Made by a program: the position numbers and the translations under genes | In this document: positions 1 through 9,282 of the stretch, in pieces | Layout of the letters: each line of letters starts with the position of its first letter | Numbering within the stretch: position 1 is the first letter of the stretch | Assembly (NCBI RefSeq): GCF_000964545.1 | Contig: NZ_BBVD01000001.1 | Location: forward strand, 271,917 to 335,916 | Direction: 5' to 3' | DNA from: Comamonas thiooxydans | GTDB taxonomy: Bacteria; Pseudomonadota; Gammaproteobacteria; Burkholderiales; Burkholderiaceae_C | Length of the DNA stretch: 64,000 nucleotides | Notes under the pieces: model-generated | Told to the model about the DNA's origin: nothing | Seen by the model: only the letters and a program-made list of their open reading frames with translations | The model's database searches: none

Positions 1-948
1 CCAGCCTCGCTCCATGGTCCAGACAGCCAGCCGCAGGCTGGCCTGGCTGGCATCGCCCTGGGTAGGGTAGGCATAGAGCGCAAAGGCCTGGGCATCGGCA
101 CGCCAGACCATGCTGTGGCTCTCGTCCAGCACCCAGGGCTGGGCGGCCTCACCCAGCATCAGCTGCCAGTGCGGATTCTGCAGCGGAGCCATGGGATAGC
201 GCAGCTTGCGCAGCGAAGCCGGCCAGTGGCGCTGCAGCGCCACCGGCGGCACCGGGGTGGGCTGAGCCGGTTGAGGCAGAGTCGGCATGGGCCGGGCGAC
301 TTCGGCCGGCAGGCAGTCTGCCGGCACCCAGAGATCCACCACCTGCAGCAGGGGCTGCGGCTGCGCAGCCATATGCTCGCCCAGCCAGGCCTCGAAGCTG
401 GCATCGGACATGATCACATGCGCATCGTCGGCAATGCCGCTTTCGTTGATGCTCTCGCCACTCCAGCGCGGCATGCGCCAGTGGATGGCATCCAGCAGCT
501 CGCCTTCCGGCTTGCTGATCATCCAGCTGCGACGTGATTTGCGGTCGACCAGATGGGCGGCCTCGCTGTCATAAAAGCCCGTGCGCAGCCAGCGCCCGTC
601 ATAGGAGGTGTGCATGTCCATCTCCCAGACATGGGGCAGATAGACGCCGTCCGCACACAGCACATCGCCATAGATGGGACCGCCCATGCCGCGCTCGCCC
701 TGGGGGCGAAAATTCACATCCCTGCTGGCCTCTGACACCACATCCGCCTGCGCCGCAAGCTCTTGATCGGAGAGTGTCCGCGCCGCAACATCCGACGCCG
801 CTCCGGCCTGGGCCACGGACGGCTCGGCCTCCTGCCCGGCAGTTGCAGACGACGCGGGTCTGGCGTCAGCGCGCAAACGCGATATCAGCCAGATCAGCAA
901 ACACAGGGCCAGCGCCGCAATGGCGATCAGGGTCAGCACAACACTCAT
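1..948 (-). CDS. Membrane-anchored hypothetical protein (C-terminus outside window)
   Basis: An open frame of 316 codons runs from an ATG at 948 to the window edge without a stop, so the gene is partial. Residues about 2-20 form one hydrophobic segment followed by Arg residues, consistent with an N-terminal membrane anchor. A low-complexity Ala/Glu/Ser linker follows (about 25-70), then a Trp-rich soluble domain (for example CADGVYLPHVWEMD) and a Pro-rich patch near residue 230. I do not recognise the family. The ZipA-like layout (anchor, linker, globular domain) is only superficial. It reads away from a terminator hairpin at 977-1002, so it is probably transcribed separately from the chemoreceptor gene upstream. 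The frame is convincing because codon use is typical and no competing frame is as long. Confidence 0.7.
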   Translation of the reverse strand, partial: MSVVLTLIAIAALALCLLIWLISRLRADARPASSATAGQEAEPSVAQAGAASDVAARTLSDQELAAQADVVSEASRDVNFRPQGERGMGGPIYGDVLCADGVYLPHVWEMDMHTSYDGRWLRTGFYDSEAAHLVDRKSRRSWMISKPEGELLDAIHWRMPRWSGESINESGIADDAHVIMSDASFEAWLGEHMAAQPQPLLQVVDLWVPADCLPAEVARPMPTLPQPAQPTPVPPVALQRHWPASLRKLRYPMAPLQNPHWQLMLGEAAQPWVLDESHSMVWRADAQAFALYAYPTQGDASQASLRLAVWTMERGW

Positions 949-976
949 GGCGCAATCCTACCGAAAGCCGATGTGA

Positions 977-1002
977 AAAAGGCAGCTCCACGGCTGCCTT
1001 TT
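977..1002. terminator. Bidirectional intrinsic terminator
   Basis: AAAAGGCAGC at 977-986 pairs with GCTGCCTTTT at 993-1002 around a 6-nt loop. Read on the minus strand the stem is followed by T residues, so it fits the 3' end of the chemoreceptor gene that stops at 1023. Confidence 0.75.
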
Positions 1003-1022
1003 CAGAGCAAGACCACAAAAGC

Positions 1023-2579
1023 CTAGAGATGGAACACGTCCACCGAACGCTCCAGTGTCCTGGCACTCAGGCGCAGCGATTGCGCTGCGCTGGTCGACTG
1101 CTCCACCAGCGCCGCATTCTGCTGGGTCACTGAGTCGAGTTGGGCCACGGCCTCATTGACCTGGGAGATGCCTATCGACTGCTCACGCGTGGCAATGCTG
1201 ATCTGGTGCACCAGGGAGCCGACCTTGTCCACGGCCTGCACCATGCCGTCTATGGTCTGGCCCGCGGCACGCATGCGCGCATTTCCGTCATTGATGCCAT
1301 CGACCGTGCGGTTGATGAGCACGCTGATCTCCTTGGCCGCTTCGGCGCTGCGCTGGGCCAGTGCTCGCACCTCGCCTGCCACCACGGCAAAGCCGCGACC
1401 CTGCTCGCCGGCCCGCGCCGCTTCCACGGCCGCGTTCAGCGCCAGCAGATTGGTCTGGAAGGCAATGCTCTCGATCACGCCAATGATCTCGCTCATGCGG
1501 GTGGAGGAGCCGCGGATATGCTCCATGGCCAGTCCCACTTCGCTGATGGCCGCGCCGCTGCGGCTGGCCACCTTGCTGCTCTCGTCGCTGGCACCGGCCA
1601 TGAACTGTGCCGTGTCGGCCGTCTGCGACACGGTGCCCGAAATTTCCTCCATCGAGGCCGCCGTCTGCTGCAGGCTGGTGGCCTGCGACTCGGTACGCCC
1701 TGCCAGATCGAAACTGCTCTGGGCGATTTCATGGGCAGTCTGGGCAAAGCCCTGCACCTCGGTACGCACATCGCCCACCACGGCGCGCAGATTGATCTGA
1801 ATCTGCTGCAGCCTCAGCATCAGCGCCCCCACGGCACCGCTGTAGCTCTGGCTGCATTCGGTACTCAGATTGCAGGCGGCCACATCGGCTGCAAAGCGGC
1901 TGGCTTCCTCCAGTCCCGCCACGCAGCGCCGTTGAAAGCGCCACAGCACGAATGCGCCGCCTGCCACCAGGCTTGCAGCACGCCAGCCCCAGGCAGTTGC
2001 ACCCTGCCAACCAAGCATATCGGGCAGCATGGCGATCAAGGCCATGATGGCCAGCAACCAGGCCATGCGCGCCACCAGGCCCACATCCTTGCGACCATCC
2101 CACCAGCCCATCAGCCCCAGACGGCGCACCGCGCCCGCGCGCAGGCGGAAGCTGGCCTGGGCCTGCTTTTCCTCGTTGCGCATGCGCGCGTACAGCGCTT
2201 CGGCTTCGGCCACTTCGGCGGCCGAAGGCTTGGTACGCACCGACAGATAGCCGCTTGGCTTGCCGCCCTCCATGATGGGCGTGACATTGGCGCGCACCCA
2301 GTAGTGGTCGCCATTCTTGCGGCGGTTCTTGACCAGTGCCGTCCAGGGATAGCCATGGGCAATGGTGCGCCACATATCCTTGAAGGCAGCGGCCGGCATG
2401 TCGGGGTGGCGAATCAGATTGTGCGGCTGGCCGATCAGCTCTTCGTAGGCATAGCCGCTGACGCGCACGAAGGCCGGGTTGCAATGCGTGATCTCGCCCT
2501 TGGTGTTGGTGCTGGAGACCAGCAGCTCGTCACCTGGAAAGTCGTAGTTTTGTTGAGATACCGGCAGGTTCAGGCGCAT
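1023..2579 (-). CDS. Aer-like PAS-domain methyl-accepting chemotaxis protein
   Basis: This 518-residue chemoreceptor probably senses redox or energy state through an Aer-type PAS domain and signals to CheA/CheW. The PAS domain (about residues 15-130) carries the typical HNLIRHPDMP and KNGDHYWVRANVTP motifs. Two closely spaced hydrophobic segments (about 165-215) form a hairpin membrane anchor with no large periplasmic domain. The C-terminal signalling domain contains the conserved hairpin tip (FQTNLLALNAAVEAARAGE). No CheR-binding pentapeptide is visible at the C-terminus (ends DVFHL). I chose the ATG at 2579 because a GGAGGAG ribosome site lies about 9 nt upstream; a GTG three codons earlier (2588) is less likely. 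No other chemotaxis gene is nearby. PAS-bound FAD is known for Aer and inferred here. Confidence 0.9.
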   Translation of the reverse strand: MRLNLPVSQQNYDFPGDELLVSSTNTKGEITHCNPAFVRVSGYAYEELIGQPHNLIRHPDMPAAAFKDMWRTIAHGYPWTALVKNRRKNGDHYWVRANVTPIMEGGKPSGYLSVRTKPSAAEVAEAEALYARMRNEEKQAQASFRLRAGAVRRLGLMGWWDGRKDVGLVARMAWLLAIMALIAMLPDMLGWQGATAWGWRAASLVAGGAFVLWRFQRRCVAGLEEASRFAADVAACNLSTECSQSYSGAVGALMLRLQQIQINLRAVVGDVRTEVQGFAQTAHEIAQSSFDLAGRTESQATSLQQTAASMEEISGTVSQTADTAQFMAGASDESSKVASRSGAAISEVGLAMEHIRGSSTRMSEIIGVIESIAFQTNLLALNAAVEAARAGEQGRGFAVVAGEVRALAQRSAEAAKEISVLINRTVDGINDGNARMRAAGQTIDGMVQAVDKVGSLVHQISIATREQSIGISQVNEAVAQLDSVTQQNAALVEQSTSAAQSLRLSARTLERSVDVFHL

Positions 2580-2716
2580 GCTTTGCACTCCTCCAATAAG
2601 CCTGTTTAGTTTTTGTTCGAGAGTGAGCGATCAGGCATCCCGTCGACAGCTGGTTAACCAGATACACAAATTCACACTTGGATCATCGCACAGTGATGAT
2701 TCCCGAGCCCCCAGGC

Positions 2717-3991
2717 TCAGAACAGAGATGCGGTATAGGGATCCGAATGCTTGACCGAGGTCAAACCATGAGGTCTGAGCAGCAGTTCGCGAGCCGCAGG
2801 ATCGTGGGCGCTGGCCTGCCAGAGCTGCTCGGCAATCAGGCCCGAGACCTTGACCCCAAGCAGCCTGATGCGCTTGCCAAGCGGCACGCGCTTGAGGCAT
2901 TGGCCCGCGGCCAGGCGGATGGCCGCCGCATCCTGTATCGGCAGGTTCAGGGTCTGGTCCCGCGTGGCAATCCTGAAATCGTCATAGCGCAGCTTGATGC
3001 CCACGGTGCGCCCCACATAGCCCTTGCGCTGCAGATCCTCGGCCAGACGCTCGCACAGGTCCGTGAAGATCGCGCCCAGTTCGACCTTGTCGCGCACGGC
3101 ATGCAGATCGCGCTCGAAGGTGGTCTCGCGACTCATGGACACCGGCTCGCTCTCGGTCACCACGGCGCGTTCGTCCCGCCCCCATGCCGACTCGTGCAGC
3201 CAGTGGCCATAGCTTTTGCCAAACCAGTGCAGCAGCTGCGGCAGGCTTTGCGCGGCCAGGTCGCCAATGGTTTCTATGCCCAGGCTCTTGAGCTTGGCAT
3301 CGGCCTTGGGTCCTATGCCGTTGACCTTGCGGCAGGCCAGCGGCCAGATCCGGCTTTGCAGATCTTCGGGCTGGACGATGGAGATGCCGTTGGGCTTGTT
3401 GAACTCGCTGGCCATCTTGGCCAGCAGCTTGTTGGGCGCCACGCCGACCGAGCAGGTCAGGCCCGTGGCGTCGAAGATGGATTTCTGGATCAGCCGGGCC
3501 AGCACGCGTCCGCCTTCGCGCTGGCCGCCGGGCACGTCGGTGAAGTCGATGTAGACCTCGTCCACGCCGCGGTTCTCCATCAGCGGAGCAATCGACACGA
3601 TGATCTCTTTGAAGGCCCGGGAAAAGCGCCTGTACTCGGTAAAGTCCACGGGCAGAAGAATCGCCTGCGGGCACAGCCTGGCGGCCTTCATCATGCCCAT
3701 GGCCGAGCCCACGCCGAACTGCCGCGCCGGATAGGTGGCCGTGGTGATCACGCCGCGCCCCGTGTAATCGCGCAGCAGCGGAAAGTCCGCCACCGGGATC
3801 TCGGACAACGGCCGCCCCGCATGGCGCGCCAGCAGCTCCTCGTCAAAGCTGCGCCGCCCGCCACCGATCACCACCGGCAGCCCCTTGAGCTGCGGGTAGC
3901 GCAGCAGCTCCACGGAGGCGTAGAACGCATCCATGTCCAGATGCGCGATGCGCCTGGGCCGGGAATCGGGGCTGGTGGGAAGATCGCTCAC
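2717..3991 (-). CDS. dinB: DNA polymerase IV (Y-family translesion polymerase)
   Basis: Y-family DNA polymerase for lesion bypass. The catalytic acidic residues are visible: LDMDAF near the N-terminus and GVDEVYID about 100 residues later. The helix-hairpin-helix (VNGIGPKADAKLKSLGI) and little-finger region follow. The C-terminus ends in TASLF, resembling a sliding-clamp binding peptide. Two GTG starts are possible, at 3991 (424 aa, chosen because it begins just before the conserved RRIAHLDMDAF core) and at 4054 (445 aa). No convincing Shine-Dalgarno supports either. I looked for a LexA box (CTGT-N8-ACAG) upstream and saw none, so SOS control is not evident. The gene stands alone between the chemoreceptor and the permease. 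Confidence 0.92.
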   Translation of the reverse strand: MSDLPTSPDSRPRRIAHLDMDAFYASVELLRYPQLKGLPVVIGGGRRSFDEELLARHAGRPLSEIPVADFPLLRDYTGRGVITTATYPARQFGVGSAMGMMKAARLCPQAILLPVDFTEYRRFSRAFKEIIVSIAPLMENRGVDEVYIDFTDVPGGQREGGRVLARLIQKSIFDATGLTCSVGVAPNKLLAKMASEFNKPNGISIVQPEDLQSRIWPLACRKVNGIGPKADAKLKSLGIETIGDLAAQSLPQLLHWFGKSYGHWLHESAWGRDERAVVTESEPVSMSRETTFERDLHAVRDKVELGAIFTDLCERLAEDLQRKGYVGRTVGIKLRYDDFRIATRDQTLNLPIQDAAAIRLAAGQCLKRVPLGKRIRLLGVKVSGLIAEQLWQASAHDPAARELLLRPHGLTSVKHSDPYTASLF

Positions 3992-4137
3992 AGTGCCGAT
4001 TTTGCCTGCGCTGGCAAGAGACGGCAGCCATGCATTAAACAAGCACACACGCACCTGAAAACAGCAAGCAGCGGCATGACCTCATGCCCTGCATCCTTCC
4101 CCCCTCCCGCACAGAGAAGAGGAAGACTCAAACCGCC

Positions 4138-5658
4138 TCAGGACGAAACCTTGCCCTGCTTGATGTCTTCGAGCTCGTCAAAGCGCATATCGGCATAGCT
4201 GACCCAGGTCTTGCGCTTGACCAGCCAGTAACCCAGCCAGAACAGCAGGAACAGCGGAATGCCCAGATAGGTCGAGACCACGCCGCCCCAATCGATGCGA
4301 TCTTCCAGGAAGGCCTGGTAGTTCTGGCCCAGCGTCACCACCAGACACAGCACAAAGGCAAAGATGGGACCGAAGGGGAAGGCGCCGGCCTTGTAGGGCA
4401 GCAGGCCCACATCGTGGCCGTGCATGACATAGCCGCGACGGAAGCGGTAGTGGCTGACGGCAATGCCCAGCCAGACGATGAACTCCGTCATGCCGGCCAG
4501 ATTCAGCAGCCAGATATAGACGGCCTGCGGGCTGTAGAGCGAGGAAAACAGACACAGGCTGGCGACCAGCGTGCTGCCGATCAAGGCCACCAGCGGCACG
4601 CCGTTCTGGGTCAGCCGGGAGAAGATGCGCGGCGCATTGCCCTCGGTCGCCATGTTGTAGAGCATGCGCGTGGCCGCATACATGCCGGAGTTGCCGGCCG
4701 ACAGCACCGAGGTCAGGATCACCGCATTCATCACCGTGGCCGCCGACAGCAGGCCTGCGTGCTGGAACACCAGCGTGAACGGGCTCACGGCGATATCCGC
4801 CACATCGGTACGCAGCAGCTGCGGATCGGTATAGGGAATCAGAAAGCCGATGACGACAATGGCCAGCACATAGAACAGCAGGATGCGCCAGAACACCTGA
4901 CGAATCGCACGCGGCACGTTCTCGCGCGGATTCTCGGATTCGCCTGCCGCAACGCCCACCAGCTCCGTGCCCTGGAAGGAATAGGCCACGATCATGGCCA
5001 CGCCCACAAAGGTCGCGAAATTGCCGACGAATGGCGCATCGCCCGTGGTCCAGTTCTCGAAGCCGGGTACATGGCCGTTGCTGATGATGCCGAACAGAAT
5101 CAGCACGCCGGTGATCAGAAAGGCCACCACGGCCAGCACCTTGATCAGCGCGAACCAGTACTCGGCCTCGGCAAAGCCGCGCGCGGAAAACGCGTTCAGC
5201 CCCACCATCAGCAGCAGGAACAGGCCGCTCCAGATGATGCCTGGCACATCGGGAAACCAGTAGGCCATGACCAGTTGCGAGGCCACCAGGTCCACCGCCA
5301 CCACCACAGCCCAACTGAACCAGAAGTTCCAGCCCAGCGCAAAGCCGAAGCCGCGATCCACATAGCGCGAGGCATAGGTAGAGAAAGAGCCGGCCACAGG
5401 CATGAAGGCGGCCAGCTCGCCCAGGCTGGTCATGATGTAGTACACCATGATGCCTATGAGCAGATAGGTGAGCACGGCACCACCAGGGCCGATCTGGGCG
5501 ATGGCCGAGCCTGAGGCCACGAACAGGCCCGTTCCGATGGCGCCGCCAATGGCAATCATGCTCAGGTGGCGCTGCTTGAGCACCCGGTGCAAGCGGGGCT
5601 GGTTATCGTCACCATCACCAGTCGGCGCGAGCTGCTGGCTTGAGTTGGGTTGGGACAT
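4138..5658 (-). CDS. lysP: Amino acid permease of the APC/AAT family, LysP-like
   Basis: A 506-residue inner-membrane amino acid:proton symporter with about 12 hydrophobic segments. The N-terminal AAT-family signature is clear (HLSMIAIGGAIGTGLFVASG, then PVAGSFSTYASRYVDRGFGFALGW). Similarity to E. coli LysP in length and in the SFQGTELVGVAAGES and AGNSGMYAATRMLY segments makes lysine or a related cationic amino acid the best guess, but substrate cannot be read from sequence. The frame stays open upstream to about 6051, but that extension lacks family features, so I placed the start at MSQPNSSQQ (5658). No strong Shine-Dalgarno is visible. The gene is monocistronic, with a long intergenic region on its 5' side. 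Confidence 0.8.
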   Translation of the reverse strand: MSQPNSSQQLAPTGDGDDNQPRLHRVLKQRHLSMIAIGGAIGTGLFVASGSAIAQIGPGGAVLTYLLIGIMVYYIMTSLGELAAFMPVAGSFSTYASRYVDRGFGFALGWNFWFSWAVVVAVDLVASQLVMAYWFPDVPGIIWSGLFLLLMVGLNAFSARGFAEAEYWFALIKVLAVVAFLITGVLILFGIISNGHVPGFENWTTGDAPFVGNFATFVGVAMIVAYSFQGTELVGVAAGESENPRENVPRAIRQVFWRILLFYVLAIVVIGFLIPYTDPQLLRTDVADIAVSPFTLVFQHAGLLSAATVMNAVILTSVLSAGNSGMYAATRMLYNMATEGNAPRIFSRLTQNGVPLVALIGSTLVASLCLFSSLYSPQAVYIWLLNLAGMTEFIVWLGIAVSHYRFRRGYVMHGHDVGLLPYKAGAFPFGPIFAFVLCLVVTLGQNYQAFLEDRIDWGGVVSTYLGIPLFLLFWLGYWLVKRKTWVSYADMRFDELEDIKQGKVSS

Positions 5659-6205
5659 AAATGTCTTGTTGTAATGGTTTGCGCCCATCCGGACAAAACA
5701 CCCAACCATCCCGCAGGCGCTGCGACAGGCAACGCAAAAAGGCGACCATGACGGTCGCGGGCAACAAGGACAAAGGAACGAAGCCATGACAGCAGAACGC
5801 CATGGCGGATAGGCCAGTTGCATCCTGAATCGGCAGCCACCCCAGTCGGGCGCTTCAATGGCAAAGCGGTGATATCGCCGGGCCCATTGACAGGCAAAGA
5901 CGATATTTTGCCCAAATCCACCGCCGACCATGACCCGCCATGCCAATGCAGGGGCTGACTCTGGGGCTGCTCGGTGGCACTTGACAGCGTCTATCGCTAT
6001 GAATTTAGAAGCACACTGCGCTTTAATAAATTCATTTTCATAGACAAACAATCAATATTTCATTGAAGGATAAGCGGCAAGCGCTATCAAATAGCGTGAA
6101 CCCGACATGAGCAGCCATGGCTGGGCCCTGGCGCAGAAGTCTAGAAAACCCGTATATCCAGGCGCCGCCATTCTTCCTACATTCGCCACAGGCTCTCAGC
6201 CCGGT
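5659..6205. other. Long intergenic region between divergent lysP and the glycine riboswitch
   Basis: No convincing gene. The stretch must hold the promoters for lysP (minus) and for the riboswitch transcript (plus), but I could not pick unambiguous -35/-10 pairs. Positions 5990-6093 are distinctly AT-rich and contain a copy of the dispersed repeat described elsewhere (GATAAGCGGCAAGCGCTATC at 6069-6088). Confidence 0.5.
6069..6093. repeat. Dispersed intergenic repeat, copy 1
   Basis: GATAAGCGGCAAGCGCTATC followed by an AAA run resembles the other AAGCGC/GCTATC elements at about 9341, 30709, 46133 and 56405. It is surrounded by AT-rich sequence that contrasts with the GC-rich genes. Confidence 0.5.
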
Positions 6206-6410
6206 GATGCCGAGAGAGACTGCAGCGCAAACTTGGCGCATGCAGCGCCGAAGGAGCAACCGCCCCGGAAACTCTCAGGCCAAAGGATCGGCATCGCTTT
6301 CACACACTCTGAAGAATGTCCGGACGTCATCGTCCGCCGGGCATACCGAAGGAGCAAGCGAGCAGCGCCGCAAGGCCCTGCCTCGTGAATCTCTCAGGTC
6401 CAGAACAGAG
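6206..6410 (+). promoter_or_regulatory. Tandem glycine riboswitch (two aptamers)
   Basis: Two glycine-aptamer cores occur in series. Aptamer 1 (6206-6295) has the conserved GCCGAAGGAGCAA and AACTCTCAGG-CAAAGGA blocks and a perfect 8-bp closing stem, GATGCCGA (6206-6213) with TCGGCATC (6288-6295). Aptamer 2 (6307-6410) has ACCGAAGGAGCAA, AATCTCTCAGG and CAGAACAGAG, closed by CTCTG (6307-6311) with CAGAG (6406-6410). The 11-nt linker is typical of tandem glycine riboswitches. Between the second aptamer and the ATG at 6472 lies a GC-rich stretch with a short hairpin (GCGCA/TGCGC around 6423-6435) but no T-run, so control of translation initiation looks likelier than termination. Glycine is the established ligand of this RNA family; that it switches the genes below on is inferred. 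Confidence 0.95.
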
Positions 6411-6471
6411 GGGGCGTCCGCTGCGCATGTTGCGCACGGGCTCCACCCTTGACGTTTCTGGAATCTGAATC

Positions 6472-7740
6472 ATGAAGACAATCGCCGTCATCGGCGGTGG
6501 CATCACGGGCGTGACCACCGCCTACGCCCTCGCACGCCGCGGATTTTCCGTCACCCTGTTCGAGAAGCAGCGCTATGCCGCCATGGAAACCTCGTTCGCC
6601 AATGGCGGCCAGCTCTCGGCCTCGAACGCCGAGGTCTGGACCCATTGGTCCACCATCGTCAAGGGCCTCAAGTGGATGCTCAAGAGCGATGCTCCGCTGC
6701 TGCTCAACCCCAGGCCCAGCTGGCACAAGATTTCCTGGTTCTGCCAGTTTCTCGCTGCCATCCCCCATTACGAGAAAAACACCGTGGAAACCGCCAGGCT
6801 GGCGATTGCGGCACGCGAGCACCTGTTTGACTGGGCGGCCAGCGAAGGCATTGACTTCGATCTGAAGCAAAAAGGCATCTTGCATATCTACCGCGACCGA
6901 GCAGGCTTTGAACATGCGGGCAAGGTTTCCCGGTTGCTGGCCAAAGGCGGCCTGGAGCGCTGCGCCGTGACACCGCAGGAGATGCGCTCCATAGAGCCGA
7001 CCCTGTCCGGAACCTTCTATGGCGGCTACTTCACCGAGAGCGACTCCACGGGCGACATCCACAAGTTCACCAGCGGCCTGGCTGCCGCCTGCGAACGACT
7101 GGGCGTGCAATGCCGCTACGGCCAGGAAATCATGTCGGTGAACAGCAACGGCAAGCAGGCCAGCGTGACCGTGCGCCTGGGTCTGGAAACCGAGACCTCG
7201 ACTTTCGACGCCATGGTGGTCTGCGCAGGCACGGCCAGCCGCGCCCTGGCCGCCCAGCTCGGCGACAGCGTCAACATCTATCCGGTCAAGGGCTATTCCA
7301 TCACGGTCAATCTGGCGGACGAAGCCAGCCGCGCCGCAGCCCCTGTGGTGAGTCTGCTGGACGACGAGACCAAGCTGGTCACCAGCCGCCTCGGCGACGA
7401 TCGCTTCCGAGTTGCCGGTACGGCGGAGTTCAACGGCTTCAACAAGGACATCCGCGCCGACCGCATCCGCCCACTCATCGAATGGGTGCAGCAATGCTTC
7501 CCCGGCGTCAGCACGCGCAGCGTCGTGCCCTGGGCCGGTCTGCGCCCCATGATGCCGGACATGCTGCCGCGCGTGGGCCCTGGCAACAAGCCCTGCGTGT
7601 TCTACAACACCGGCCACGGCCATCTGGGCTGGACCTTGTCGGCTGTCACCGCCGACATGGTCGGCGACCTCGTGCTGCAGTCCATGGGCCGCGCCAGCAG
7701 ACAGCCCCGACCGGCCACGCTGAGCACCGCCAGCGCCTGA
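6472..7740 (+). CDS. dadA: D-amino acid dehydrogenase (DadA-like FAD oxidoreductase)
   Basis: A 422-residue FAD-dependent amine dehydrogenase of the DAO fold. The N-terminal dinucleotide-binding motif GGGITG is at residues 8-13, followed by the DadA-type ETSFANGGQLS segment. The C-terminal GHGHLGWTLS motif is the FAD-contacting region near the end of DadA proteins. The family oxidises D-amino acids (D-alanine best) to the keto acid plus ammonia, passing electrons to the respiratory chain. It is the first gene after a tandem glycine riboswitch and precedes a CycA-like permease by 100 nt, so the physiological substrate may be glycine, D-alanine or both; sequence alone does not settle this. No alanine racemase gene is adjacent, unlike the E. 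coli dadAX operon. Start is the ATG at 6472. Confidence 0.88.
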   Translation: MKTIAVIGGGITGVTTAYALARRGFSVTLFEKQRYAAMETSFANGGQLSASNAEVWTHWSTIVKGLKWMLKSDAPLLLNPRPSWHKISWFCQFLAAIPHYEKNTVETARLAIAAREHLFDWAASEGIDFDLKQKGILHIYRDRAGFEHAGKVSRLLAKGGLERCAVTPQEMRSIEPTLSGTFYGGYFTESDSTGDIHKFTSGLAAACERLGVQCRYGQEIMSVNSNGKQASVTVRLGLETETSTFDAMVVCAGTASRALAAQLGDSVNIYPVKGYSITVNLADEASRAAAPVVSLLDDETKLVTSRLGDDRFRVAGTAEFNGFNKDIRADRIRPLIEWVQQCFPGVSTRSVVPWAGLRPMMPDMLPRVGPGNKPCVFYNTGHGHLGWTLSAVTADMVGDLVLQSMGRASRQPRPATLSTASA

Positions 7741-7840
7741 CCACGACCTGAAAACCTCATCAACAAGCCAGACACGGTAGCCGCAGCGCCCCGTGAGGGG
7801 CAGCTGTTGCCGTGTGAATGGCAAAACGGAGACATACAAC

Positions 7841-9271
7841 ATGAGTCGAAATCATCCAAGCGCAGCCGGGGAGTCGCTGCAGCAGACAGGGGAGCTGGAG
7901 CGCGGCCTCAAGGACCGGCACATCCAGCTGATCGCCCTGGGCGGCGCCATTGGCGTGGGCCTGTTCCTGGGCTCGGCCAAGGCAATCCACAAGGCCGGGC
8001 CGCTGCTGCTGGTCAGCTACGCCATCGCGGGGCTGGCCATCTTCTTCATCATGCGGGCACTGGGCGAGTTGCTGGTGCACCGCCCGGTGGCCGGCTCTTT
8101 TGCCACCTATGCCGAAACCTATGTCAGCCCCTGGGCCGGATTCGTCACCGGCTGGACCTACTGGTTCACCTGGGTGGTGACGGGCATGGCCGAGCTCACG
8201 GCCATAGGCATCTACACCCATTACTGGTTTCCCGCCATTCCGCAATGGGTTCCGGCGCTCGCCACCCTGGCCGTGCTGCTGGGCGTGAATCTGATTGCGG
8301 TCAAGGTCTTCGGCGAGCTGGAATTCTGGTTCGCGCTGATCAAGGTCGTGACCATTGTTGCCACGCTGGTGCTGGGCGTGGCCATCATCACCACGGGCTG
8401 GGGACCGCTGGGCCAGACGGCAAGCTTCACCAACCTATGGTCGCATGGAGGCTTTGCCCCCGTGGGCATGGTGGGCGTGGTCTTCACCTTGCAGATAGCC
8501 TGCTTTGCCTATACCGGCGTGGAATTGATAGGCGTGACAGCCGGTGAAGCCGAGTCGCCCGAGAAAGTGCTGCCCCGTGCCACCAACAGCATCGTCTACC
8601 GCATTCTGATCTTCTATATCGGCGCCCTGATCGTCATCATGTCGCTGGTGCCCTGGAACGAGCTCAGCCCCGACATGAGCCCCTTCGTCCATGTCTTCGA
8701 CAAGCTGGGCATTCCCGCCGCTGCCGGCATCATCAACTTCGTGGTCATCACCGCCGCAGCCTCTTCGTGCAACAGCGGCATCTTCAGCACGGGCCGCATG
8801 CTCTATACGCTGGCGCAATTCAAACAGGCGCCCGCCCGCCTGGGCAAGGTCAATTCACGCCATGTGCCGGCCGCCGGCATTTTGATCTCTGCAGCCTTCA
8901 TGCTGGTCGGCGTGGTGCTGAACTATCTGGTGCCCGAGGAAGCCTTCATCTACGTGACCAGCATTGCCACCATAGGCGCCGTCTGGACCTGGGGGATCAT
9001 CGTCTTCTCCCATCTGCGCTATCGCCGCGCCGTCAGGCTGGGTCATGCCGCAGCCGTGGCCTACCGCATGCCCGGCGCGCCGTTCACCAACTGGTTTGTG
9101 CTGGCCTTTCTGGCCGTGGTGCTGGTCTGCCTGTCGCTGGATGCCAGCACCCGCGTGGCGCTCTATATCGCGCCCCTGTGGTTTGCGCTGCTGACGATCG
9201 GCTACCGGCTCTACGCGGTCAAGCCCGAGCAGCGCCAAAGCCTGGCGCAAGCGCAGCAGCAAGCCGCCTGA
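7841..9271 (+). CDS. cycA: Amino acid permease of the AAT family, CycA-like (D-serine/D-alanine/glycine)
   Basis: A 476-residue, roughly 12-segment APC-superfamily symporter. It shows the AAT signature RHIQLIALGGAIGVGLFLGS and the PVAGSFATYAETYVSPWAGF motif, with CycA-like segments FAYTGVELIGVTAGEAESP and SSCNSGIFSTGRMLYTLA. The start at 7841 is chosen because GGAGA lies about 10 nt upstream; the frame extends further upstream but without family residues. It follows dadA on the same strand within 100 nt and is presumably cotranscribed from the glycine riboswitch. Uptake by this permease and oxidation by DadA make a plausible glycine/D-alanine utilisation unit, which is an inference from context. 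Confidence 0.85.
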   Translation: MSRNHPSAAGESLQQTGELERGLKDRHIQLIALGGAIGVGLFLGSAKAIHKAGPLLLVSYAIAGLAIFFIMRALGELLVHRPVAGSFATYAETYVSPWAGFVTGWTYWFTWVVTGMAELTAIGIYTHYWFPAIPQWVPALATLAVLLGVNLIAVKVFGELEFWFALIKVVTIVATLVLGVAIITTGWGPLGQTASFTNLWSHGGFAPVGMVGVVFTLQIACFAYTGVELIGVTAGEAESPEKVLPRATNSIVYRILIFYIGALIVIMSLVPWNELSPDMSPFVHVFDKLGIPAAAGIINFVVITAAASSCNSGIFSTGRMLYTLAQFKQAPARLGKVNSRHVPAAGILISAAFMLVGVVLNYLVPEEAFIYVTSIATIGAVWTWGIIVFSHLRYRRAVRLGHAAAVAYRMPGAPFTNWFVLAFLAVVLVCLSLDASTRVALYIAPLWFALLTIGYRLYAVKPEQRQSLAQAQQQAA

Positions 9272-9282
9272 GGCTCAGCACA

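Noticed and set aside
3992..4137. LexA box upstream of dinB
   Set aside because: The nearest match, CTGAAAACAG, lacks the CTGT-N8-ACAG spacing, so SOS control is not supported.
5659..6051. N-terminal extension of the LysP-like permease
   Set aside because: The frame stays open but the extra 130 residues have no similarity to the family, whose N-terminus is short; start moved to 5658.
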